Shown: one piece after another, positions 20,701 to 32,700 of the stretch | How the letters are laid out: each line of letters begins with the position of its first letter | How positions within the stretch are numbered: position 1 is the first letter of the stretch | Assembly (NCBI RefSeq): GCF_010183535.1 | Contig: NC_071329.1 | Location: 5,332,001-5,396,000 of the forward strand | Source: Caenorhabditis remanei | Taxonomy: Eukaryota; Nematoda; Chromadorea; Rhabditida; Rhabditidae | Direction: 5' to 3' | DNA: 64,000 nt | Notes under the pieces: generated by a model | What the model was told of the DNA's origin: nothing | Seen by the model: only the letters and a program-made list of their open reading frames with translations | Database searches by the model: none | Program-made: the position numbers and the translations under genes

Positions 20701-23700
20701 ATCAATTTTCGGCTTATATTCAGGGCGAACAGACCCTATAACAGAGACAGAAATTCTCTCCAAAATGGGCGGGGCCTAATGGGCGGAGCCTAATTCTCAT
20801 TAAATTATTTTCCAGAGTCGTCGTTCTTCTCTTCATGAGTTATCGCTTCCTCTACTCGTCGGAATTCAAAAAAGTCGTTATGAATCTTGGAAAATTTCAG
20901 GTAAATTTTGAGCAGCTGAAAGTGGGCGTGGCCTATTTCCCACTGAAATTTCTGAAACATGCACCATATTTTTTCAGAACGACGAAAACTGTCGTGTTTG
21001 TGGAAAATCGTCGGGAAAAGTGATCGGATGCACTCAGTGTGAAGCGGCGTTCCACGTGGAATGTAGTCATCTGAAACCATTTCCAGAAGTGCTTGTATGC
21101 AATATATGCAAAAAGAATAATAATGTGAGAGGAGTGCTTCCGTCGGATGAATCAGTCGACAGGGAACCGTTGAGATCACAACCGATCGGAAGGGATCGAT
21201 ATGGACGATTTTATTGGTTTATTTGTAGACGAATTGTTGTGTGAGTTTGAGGAAAGAAAGGGGAAATTTCGGGTGAAAATTGGTTGAAAAATGCTTAAAA
21301 ATGATAATTTTAGAGTGAAATTAGCTGGAGAAATTGATTTTTTGCTCTGAAAATGAGAATTTAGAGCTCAGAATCGTGAAAATCTGCTAATTTTGACTGG
21401 AAATTTGTAATTTCAGTTATCAACTTGTCTTCGCTCAAAAATTGTAAATTTTGGCACTGAAATCAAAAGTCTAAAGATTGAAAGTCTCCGTTGGAATTAC
21501 AGGAAAATACTCAAAAATGTGGAGTTTCCGTTGAAAATTGTTGAAAAATACATAAAAATGACAATTGTATAGTGAAATTAGCTGGAAAGAGTACGGATTC
21601 ATGTGAAAAATTCAAAAAATTATAGATTTTTTGCTCTGAAAATCTGAAAATCAAAATTTTGACTTCAAAATCGTGAAAATCTGCATGTTTTCGCACCTAA
21701 ATTGCGAATTTCAGCTCTGAAAACGCAAGTTCAGAAGTTTAAAATGATGAAAATCAGCACTTTTGGGAATTTCTGACTGAAATTCCTAGTTTTTAGCGTT
21801 CAAAGCTTAAAATTTCCACCGAAATCAAGGATTCGTCGGAAATTTGATCAAAAACCATGCAATTCTAATAAAAACGTACGCATTTCATGAAAAAATAACT
21901 GAAAATCAGTTATTTTGAGTCAAAAACTTGATAATATTTCTATTTTGTTATAATTTTCGAGAAAAGTGATGTTTCCTATCTAATTCTGATTTGATTTTTT
22001 TCAACAATTTTCATCAAAAACCCCTTGAAATCTGGAAATACCTGATCTGAAAATGTCCGGAAAATAATGGGAATTCTAGTATTCACATAGTTTTCTGGGC
22101 ATTTTCAGACGTAGTTTCAGATTTTTAGGGGTTTTTGATGAAAAATTGTCAAAAAATCAAATCAAAATTTGATAAAAATCCCGCTTTTTCTCGAAAATTT
22201 TAACAAAATAGAAATATTATCGAGTTTTTGACTCAAAAAGACAAATTTTCAGTCATTTTCTGATGAAAATTCGTAAATTTTTATTAGAATTTCACGATTT
22301 TTGTAAAATTTCCGGCCGGAATTTGTGATTACCGTTGAAATTTTAATCTTTCGAACGCTAAAAACTCGTAAATTCCGCTGAGGAAAGTACAGTAATCACC
22401 ATTTCCTGATTTTCATCATTCTAAACTTCTAAACTTGTGTTTTCAGATCCAAAATTCGCAATTTTTGTGCGAAAACCTGCAGATTTTCACGATTCTGGGG
22501 TCGAAATTCTCATTTTCAGAGGAAAAAATCTATAATTTTTTGAATTTTTCACATGAATCCGACTTTCTCCAGCTAATTTCACTCTAAAACTGTCATTTTT
22601 ATGCATTTTTCAACAATTTTCAACAGAAACTCCACATTTTTGGGTATTTTCCTGGAATTAATTTCAACTGAGACTTTTAACTTATGATTTCAGAGCCAAA
22701 ATTCACAATTTTTGAGCAAAAACAAGTTGATAACTAAAATTACACAATTCCTGTCAAACCCAGCAGTTTTTCAGCTGATTTTTACGATTCTGAGGTCAAA
22801 ACTCTCATATTCAGAGCAAAAAATCTATTTTTTCAGCTAATTTCACTCTAAAATAGTCATTTTTATGCATTTTTCAACCATTTTCACCCGAAATTTCCAC
22901 ACTTTTTTCCATGAAAATGCACAATTTTCAAATTTCCGACTTCAACCATTCCCATTTCCAGTCAATCGCTTGACGAATCGGAAATACACTACTACTCGAC
23001 TCCGCCCCAATTATATCAATTACTGAAACGACTGGATCGTGATTACTACGAGAAGGATCTGTGTGAGGCGATTCGTCTGCGTATCGATGAATTTCTGGAA
23101 CAAATGACACTGACGGTTGAAATGACTTCGGAGAGGAGAGAAAATGCGATTGATTCTGTGATGAAGAAGAATTGCATTGGATACGAAATGGCTGAAACTG
23201 AAATACCAAGCGTCTATTTGCATAAGGATAGCAGTGAGTTTGATGGGGCTGAAAATTTGTGAAATTTCATTCAAAATTAGCCGGAAAAACATGATTTTTT
23301 ATGAGATTTCGAGCTGAAAATATACATTTTTGACTGAAATTTGCTAGATTTTTTGTCTATCTCCAACTTCCAGTAAGTTGAAATGAAGTAATAGTGAATT
23401 TCAATTGATTTTTGTCATTTTCAGAACGAAGCAGTGAGTTTGATGGGGCTGAAAATTTGTGAAATTTTGAATTAAAAGACCGGAATTTCAGTCAAAATTG
23501 GCCAGAAAATGGAAAATTTTGACTGATTTTACCCAGATTTGGTCTATTTACTATTTATTTTCCGCTTCAAATTACCTAAATCGGTGAAAAAATGACAAAT
23601 TTCGTTCTGAAAATGACAAAAATCAATTCAAGACCAGAAAAAACCGGAATTTCAGTCAAAGTTCGCCGGAAAACCATGATTTTTCATGAGATTTCGAGCT

Positions 23701-26700
23701 GAAAATAAACTATTTTTACTGATTTAGCAATTTTTCACTTATTTTTCGCTTAAAATCACCTAAATCTGTGAAAAAATGACAAATTTCCTTTATGAAAATG
23801 GCAAAAAATAAATTTAAATTTGTCAAAAATTGACTTTAAAAACTAAAAATTCCCACCAAAAATGACGAACTTTTGCCATAAAACGGTGGAAAATGACCTA
23901 ATTTCTGTTTTGAGTCACTAAGCGTGACTGAAAATTGGCGGATTCAAGCTGAAAACGACCAAAATCAGCTCGAAATCAACGAAATCCGCCGAAAAATGTA
24001 ACTAAAAATCATATAATTTTGCCGAAAAATGCATTATTCAACTGAAAACCAAAGCATGCGGCAAAATTGCAAAAAGTGGGCGTGGTCTGTTTAAAATTTT
24101 ATTTTTTCGAAAAACGACAAAAAACACTCAAAAGTTGTCGTTTTTTGAAGAAAAAAAAAGAAATTTTCAACAGGCCACGCCCTCTTTTTGCAGTTTTGCC
24201 GTACAGTTTGGTTTTCTGTTGAATGATACAATTTTTTGAGCGTTTTTCGAACGAAAATTGCATTTTTCGACAGGCCACGCCCTCTTTTTGTCAATTTTAC
24301 CAAAAACTTTGGTTATAAAATTGTATTATTCACCCGAAACCCCAAAGAATGCGGCAAAATTGCAAAAAGTGGGCGTGGCCTGTTGAAAAATTGAGTTTTT
24401 GTTTGAAATCCGGTTCAAAAAGCATATTATAACCAAAGCATGCTGCAAATTGCGAAAAGTGGGCGTGGTCTAATCATAATTCCCTGAAAATGTTTTTTTC
24501 CAGTGAAACGAATGGCGTCAATCCTTCGCGATTGCTCAGAGCGAGTAATAAAACAAGAAGTAAAAACGGAAGACGACGTCAAAGACTCCGCCCCCACCGC
24601 TCCCATCGTCACATTCGAAGAGGACTCGATTCTGCCCGAATCCATGTTGGGAATCTTCGACGGCGCCCTTGTCAACACGTTCTGGAGTGGCGGAGCAAGT
24701 CAAGAGGAGCTCATTTCTCTGTTTTTAGACGCCTACGTGCAGGAGGAGAATTCAGAATCCTCCACGACGAGATTCTGGAGAATGGGTGATGAAGGGAATG
24801 ATCAGAGCTTCATGGCCTATTACAATTATTATTCGCGGAATGAGATGGCCGAGAGTTTTCTCGGCCGCAAGAAACAAGCGGACAAGAAGAAGTATATGGC
24901 GTCGAAGTTTGCGACGATTGATCCGTTTGAGTGGGTCGTGGCGAAAGATCGACAATTCTATGGGAATTCGGTGTTACATAATAAATTTGTCGGGTGGACA
25001 CTTTCCAAGATTGCTAGAAAAATTCCCGCTGATTTAATGCACCGAAAATGGCCGGAAATGGCGAAAGGGTTCGATATAGAGGTCTCTGTCGCTGACGATT
25101 TTAAGAAACTTTCGAACTGTCTGCTCCAGTTAGATGCGGTTACACGGAAGACGATTTTTATGCCGCAGTGGTGGAATGGATTGGGACAGACCAAGTTGGA
25201 GAGAATCACCACGGAGCAGAGGGAGAATTTTGTGAAGGAACAACAGAGAGTGAAGAAGATGGAGGCGGTAAGTGAGGTTTCAGAGCGAAAAGTTGAAAGA
25301 AATCGCTGAAAAATTGTCTAAAAACACTGAAAATTTGAATTTTTAGACTCTAAACAGCTGAAAATCGACCCGAAATTACTCAAAATCGATGTTAATTATT
25401 CTTAGGCTGAAAAAGCGCTTAAAATTAGTAGAATTACATTGAAAAATTTCTGAATTTTCGATAATTTAAAGCTGGAAAAACAGTGAAAATAGGGGGTTTC
25501 TGACAGTTGCAGACTTAAAAAACTTCTCGAAATCGATGAAATTTCGTCTCGAAACTCTTGTTCCCTTTTTTTCTAAAAATTCGTATAAAAAGCTCTAAAT
25601 TTTGAAGATTTTCAACAGGAAAAACTATAGAAATTGAAGTTTCTCTCATTTTCAGATTCGAAATGAATGAAAAAGGGAGCCAAAGTCGCTTTGATTCTAT
25701 AAAAACCCACATTTCTCGAGTTTTAGACTGAGAAATCGAAGAGGGAAAATATCTGAAATTTCGCTGAGAAAATAGTAGAAATTCGAGGCAGTGAAAATTG
25801 GAATTTCAGACCCGAAATTACTCGAAATCGATGAAAAAAAGCTTAAAATTAGTGGAAATTCGAGTTTTTAGATTAAAAAATAAATTTACATTTAAAAAAG
25901 CCCGACCTCTCACCACCCTCCCCAAGTTTTTCTTAAAAAAACGACCTGGACTCCAGGATTCCGAACACCTATGCAAAAACACCAGGAAACTAAGTGAACA
26001 ACATGGGGCAGTTTAGACACGAAAAATTTGAATATCGAGCTTGAAGACCCTTCAAAATCAGCGAAAAATACTAAAAATTATTCAAAAACACCCGAAAATT
26101 CTGAAATTTTCCTAAAAATCTCGATTATTTTTAGGATTCCCTCGCGAAAGAGCTCGACGATAGTTTCGTGCGTGTGAACTACTCGAAACCCAAATGGCCG
26201 AATACGTATCTACTTCGACAGAAAGGAGAAACATATCGAAATGCGTGGAAGGGTGGAATGGGTGGATGGGCGTGGGTTGCGAGGAAATATGTCGAAAAAT
26301 GGGTTCCCGTACCACAGATTCCACAGAACGGGGATAAGGTGAGTGTATAGAGAACGTATGAAAATGTAAAAGAGAAGCCCCGCCCACTTTAGACCACGCC
26401 CATTTGAAACAGCCATTCGGTACAATAATAACTCTTTTTTGCTCTCTAAGTAGATTTTATTATTTGAGTTTTAATACTAAATAATGGTTTCATACTAGAC
26501 CACACCCATTACAATGAAGCTCCGCCCATTTCTAGACCACGCCCACTTAGATTCACACTTATCATCATACTTGTCAACGGGCCGACACGGACCGGCTCGT
26601 AACTCGCTTCCAACTGAGTTTTATGGTCTTAAAAATATACCAAAATGTAGATCTCGACGAGTTCTATGTCCGTGACCTACTACTAGGTCTAAATTTTTGA

Positions 26701-29700
26701 GCGAATTTTCGATTCGATGCAATTCTTCGTCTTTAAAAACTTCAAAATTCTCATTTCCAGAGGAAATCGGTGGCCACAAATCCGTGGCCAATGACTATTT
26801 TGAATGTATTCTGATAAGTATGAATCTAAGTGGGCGTGGTCTAGAAATGGGCGGAGATTCGATCTGAGAAAGTGGGCGTGGCCTTATCATATCTAACAAT
26901 CTGATAGGTTTCTGTAGTGATTTCAGGTTTTTTCAGCGAATTTTTGCCTATAAAATCTCAAAATTCTCATTTCCAGACCAAATCCGTGTCCAATCGAAAA
27001 GCGGCTCACCTCGAATCGCTAATTACCCGAATCACCCGTAAACGAGACACCAAATCCTCCACGTCCTCCTCCTCCACCTCATCATCCACCGTCTTCTCCA
27101 CCTCCTCTATCATCACCAAATGCTATTCGTCATCATGCCGTCGGATTCCTAATGTTCCCAACCCGAAGTGCTATTCACCGTCGTGTCGATACGGTATTCT
27201 GACTGAGAGTCGGCAACGATTCGACGAGGAACAAGTGGAGAAGCGAGGCGTTTTGGGAGAGGAGAGACCTTGGCCGATTCCAGAGATTCAGACGTTTTCG
27301 ACGAAGAAAGGAGGCAAAAGTCTTTTTGTTTTGCAGAAAAAGTACGGGTTTTTAGTGGGTTTTTGCAGAGGAAAAATCGATTCCAGAGACCTAAAATCAT
27401 CATTTTTGGTTTTTTACGCTCAGAATTACAGAAAAAATCGATTTCAGAGGCTTAAAATCACCCTTTTTGGATCAAAATTTGAGAAAAACACGATTTTTTG
27501 GGCTTAAAATCGTCATTTTTTGGTTTTCTAAACTTAAAATTTTTGAAAAATCGATTCCAGATGCCTGGGCCTAAAATCACCATTTTGGGTTTTTTATGCT
27601 CAAAACTTTATTTCAGAAAAATCGATTTCAGATGCCTAAAATCGCCATTTTTTGGCTCAAAATTTCAGAAAAAAATCGATTTTATAGGATTAAAATCGCT
27701 ATTTTTAGGTTTTCTAGACTCAAAATTTTCAGGAAAATCGATTCCAAACGCTTAAATTCGACATTTTCAGGTTTTCTAGACTGAAAATTTCAGAAAATCA
27801 TACTCCAGAGGCCTAAAATCACAATTTTTGGTTTTCTAGAATTTTTTTTTCAAAATTCCAGAAAAATCGGTTTAGAACCCCCCTCTTCAACACTATTCAT
27901 AGTTCCAGAATTCTCCGAAGCCTCATCGTCACCGCCGGTTGCCAACAAGTCTACATGCCCGGATTCTCGGCTGGAATCAAGAGTAATCTGTTGATTTGGC
28001 CATATCCTGCACCGCGACCCACTCTGGATTTGTGCTGGAAGTGAGTTCGCACTGACATTTTCTACTGAAAAAATTAAGATTTTTTACGATTTTTGAGTGT
28101 AGAAACCCTTTTTTTTTTGTTAACGTCAAAATGACGGAAATTCTCTGTTAAAATCCCAATTTTAGCACCAATTTATTGAAAAATCAACTAAAAATTTGTA
28201 TTTTAGGCTCCGCCCCTTTTTCAAAAAATTTATCTGAAAGTAATAAATTTTTAACAAAAAAAAAGGGAAATCACTTCAATTTTTTCAATTATAATATTTT
28301 TTAAATTCCAAAGTTATATAAGCACCGCCCCTTTTTAGAATTCTCTCAGAAAAATTTGCTTAAAAACAGCAGTTTTAAGCTCCGCCCCTTTCTGGGCTTC
28401 GCCTCTTTTTTTTTTTGGCATGTTCTTCCTGATTTTCCTAAAATTTACTTTTAAAAGTGGTAGTTTTAAGCTCCGCCCCTTTAGACAGCTTATCAGCTCA
28501 TTCCAACGCTTTGAAAAATAAATTTCGAAAATAATTGAAAATTCTTTAGTAACTCTCCCATTTTCACTAAAAAAATACTATTTTTGTTCAATTTTTCTCC
28601 AAAAATGTGTACTTCGAACACCAATTTTTCCGCTTTTTTTCAATTTTCGAACCCCCAACCTTTCCCATTTTCCAGATGGCAAACGCTCAACTCTCGAAGT
28701 CTTCACTGCGTTGCCCTTCAACTAAAAATCATGTGGTCATCGATAAAATGGAATGAATTCGATCCGGAAGACTCTCATCCTGACCGTCGTGTCGTCATCG
28801 ACACGCCCACTCACGATGAGAGACGACGAATCGTTCGACACAAAGAGATGCCACCGTATGGACAATACGAGAGATATCAATTGGAAATTGAGATTATTCC
28901 GTTGTATGATGAACAAGAGGAAGAGGACGAATCGTGGTTATCGAGAAATCGAGCCACCGATTGCTCACAGAGAACGTCGAGTAATCGGAAGAAGAGACCG
29001 CAGAGGTGAGAGCTGAAAATCGATAGAATTGGGCGGGAATTGATTAAAAATGAGCCGAAATTGAATAAAAATGAGTCGAAATTGATTAAAAATGAGCCGA
29101 AATTGAATAAAAATGAGCCGAAATTGATTAAAAATGAGCCGAAATTGAATAAAAATGAGTCGAAATTGATTAAAAATGAGCCGAAATTGAATAAAAATGA
29201 GCCGAAATTGATTAAAAATGAGCCGAAATTGATTAAAAATGAGCCAAAATTGTCAAAAATGAACCGAAAATAGCAAAATTCTGACAAAAATCTATCAAAA
29301 ATGGCCAAAAATCGATCTTACAATCAAGATTTTAGCTTTTTTCGGCTGAAAAACAGCTATCTGTAATACGCATTGATTTTGACTTTAAAACTCTCAAAAA
29401 CAGCCAAAAACGCGTCAATGGCACGCCAGTCTTCCCCCCAAAAATCGGTTTTTTAAAGTCATTTTTGGGAAGACTAGCGTGCCATTGACGCGTTTTTAGT
29501 TGGTTTTTTTCTTGAAAATGAGCCGAAAATCACTAAAATACAGCAAAATTCATCAGATTCTGACAAAAATCAATCTTACGACTTTAAAACTCTCAAAAAA
29601 CAGCCAAAAACGCGTCAGTCTTTCCAAAAATCACCATTTTATGGCTAGAATCAACCATTAATGAACGCGTCAAAGGCACGCCAGAAACGCGCCAAAAGCG

Positions 29701-32700
29701 CGACAGAGTTTCTAAAATTGCACTTTTTGGGCTAAAGTCACTCTTTAAAACGCGTATAAGGCACGCCAGCTTCTTCCAACAAGAAAATACTGATTTCTGG
29801 ATAAAAAAGTCAGTAAAACCCATCCGTTTTTTCAACAACAAAAAACGCGCCAAAAGCACGCCAGGGCTCTCAATAATCTCATTTCTACAGCAAACCCCAA
29901 TCTAACACGCGTCAAAGGCACGCCAGTTTTCTCGATTTCTAATTTACCTAACTTTAGAAATGACTTGAAAACGCGTCAAAGGCGCGCCACTTTTTTCCTA
30001 CTGAAATAACTGAAATTCGTAGTAATAATAATAATTTTCAGAGCAATCGACAATCGTCAAGCGACTGCTCTCCGTCACGAATGGGTCGATGGAGTGACGC
30101 TGAAAGTGTTCGAAATTAAAGATTACTGGAAGAATGTTCGTCTCGAAGCGGAAAAAATCGCTCGCCGGAAACTGGAAATGATGAAAAAAGCACAGAAAGC
30201 GAAGGAGGAACGAGAGAGACAACGACTTCTCGCCATGCAAAGAAAGGCGATTTCAGCGGCGACACCGCTTCGAGCGCCGGCTGAAAGAGTCAATGTACCG
30301 TATGTTTCGAATCAGGCATTCAGACGGAGTACCGCCAATTTTGAGAGCTCGAATGGAAGTGGACGTTATTTGGAGAAGGTAAGCAATTTGGAGGGGGAAA
30401 TTGAGAGTTTTTGTTGGAAAATATTGCAAATTTCAGTCAAAAACAATCATTTTTCATCGAAAATTTAAAATTCTAGGAGAAAAACTCAGAAACAATGTGT
30501 CTGAAACAGTGAATTCGCATGAAATTTTCAGCTGATACCTCATTTTTTCGTCTTAATTTACAGTTTTCAACCGAAAACTCGTGTTTTTTTAAATTGAAAA
30601 GTTAGAAATTTCAGTCTGAAATAGGTATTAATATTAGAAATTCAATTATTCAATGTCTGGAGACCTCCGGACAAACAGAAAGACAGACAGACGGACATCC
30701 GGATTGATAGATATTTGGACAGATTTTTAGTCATAGAGCAATAGGAAGGGCATTTGGACATTCGGACACACAAACAGACTTTCCATAGTGAAATTTTGAA
30801 AAATGTTGAATTACGGACTGAAAAAATACAGTAGAATTTTGCAAAGAAAAACGAGTTTTCAATGAAAATTTCAGTTTTTAGCTGGTAAACTCATTCATTT
30901 CCGTCTAAATTTTTTTTTTGATTTTCAGCAAAAATTTTATATTTTTCTACCGAAAATTGATCATATCTGTTAAAAAATATAAAAATTCCAGTCTAAAATC
31001 ATATTTTTCAATTACAAAAAGATTTCTAATTAACGAGGACATCCGGACAAACAGAAAGACAGATTGAGAGACATCTGGAAATCCGGAGACACCGACAGAC
31101 GTTCCATTGCAGGTTTTTGAGAAAAACCAATAATTTTTAGCTTTTCCAACTAAAAATCGTTCATTTTCTTTTAAAAATACTTTTTTAAGTGACAAAAATC
31201 AAATGTTTTGACCATTTTTCGTCAAAAAAACTTGATTTTCAGTAAGGAAAGTGGTATATTTTTTCCAATTTTTTAAAGGCATTTTCAACTAAAAATCGCT
31301 TCTTACTATTAGAAAAACTTCAAAAATCAAGGTTTTTGACTAGCTTCTGTCTTAAAAACTTGGTTTTCAGGAATAAAAGTGGTCCAACTTTTGTAAAATC
31401 CTCTTTTTTCCAAAAAAAAATGTCTGAATTCTGGGTTTTTCGCCATTGAGACTTAATTTTTCCTTGAATTTCAAGGAGAATCCTAGTTTACAAGACCATT
31501 TCTCATTTTCTCATGGAAAATCCATTTTTGCAGCATAAAATTGAAAAAAAAACTCATCATGACTATCATTTTCCAGGGTTTTTCCTCCATTTCTCGTCTA
31601 TAATTTCCTCAATTTTCAGTACAACCATCAATCCCAACTGCCTCCTCGCACTCCACACACCTATCTCAGCTCCTCCTCCAACTCTCCAGCCACTCCATCC
31701 ACCGGCTACCGTATCCAACCCAATCCGATCCGCCGTTCCGCCGTCTACGGTATTTCCTCTCAACAAGACTTCGTTCCTACTCCGACTCCGCCCCCTAATC
31801 GCCAACAACAGTATCCATATGTGAATCAGAGTCGAGCCGCCGCCGGCTCCGACTACTCGATAATGTCGGGAACCAACGGCGGCGCACCACCGTATCAACA
31901 ACAACAACAACGGACGACGGTTGTGATGGGTAGTCAGCAACAGCAGCCACGTGGAATCTCTCAACAGAATCCACCACCAATCTCTCAACAATATCAGAAA
32001 AATGTGCCGTGGAGTAGCACCGATCCGAGAAATGGGACCGGAGTACGGTTTGCACCGTCATCTGGAGCAATAGGAGGACAGCAACAGACACGAGTTGTGC
32101 ATGTGGTGAGAGTTTCTGGCGTGCCTTTGACGCGTTTCAAATAGTGATTTTAGCTCTAAAAAGTAAAATTTTAGAAATTCTGGTGCGCTTTTGACGCGTT
32201 TTTAGACAGCAATAAGAAATGCGAGTTCTTTGGGAGGAGTCTGGCGTGTCTTTGACGCATTTTAAAAGTTTATGAATACGATATCTAGAACTCGGGAAAA
32301 CTGACGTGCCTTTGACGCGTTTTAGATTGGTTTTTTGCAGTAGAAATGAGATTTTTGAACGTTCTGGCGTGACTTCGGCGCGTTTTGGAAAACCGATTGG
32401 TTTTACTGACTTTTCAGTCTAAAAATCAACATTTTTGTTGGAGGAATCTGGCATGTCTCTGACGCGTTTTTGACTGTTTCTAGCAATGAAAAATGCGGGT
32501 CAGGCGCGCCTTTGACGCGTTTTCGAGTCTTTTTTATAGTTTATGAATAGGAAAATTAGAATTCGGGAAAACTGGCGCGCCTTTGACGCGTTTTTTTAAG
32601 CGATTGGTTTTACTGACTTTTTAGTCCAGAAATCAGGGTTTTCTTGTTAAGGGACGTTGGCGCGTTTTGAGCGGTTAAGAAAACGGGAATTTCAGGAGTT

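Noticed and set aside
27342..27507. Read-through extension of nurf-1 exon 8
   Set aside because: The frame stays open past the GTACGG donor at 27342, but the translation is intron repeat sequence, and the next exon joins in the right phase (QKK-ILRS) only with the donor used here.
28877..29308. Long repetitive open frames on both strands (FGSFLINFGS... and KNEPKLIKNEPK...)
   Set aside because: They are translations of the 18-bp tandem repeat in nurf-1 intron 10.
31566..32091. Minus-strand open frames opposite nurf-1 exon 12
   Set aside because: Shadow of the Gln/Pro/Ser-rich coding exon on the plus strand, whose phase joins its neighbours.
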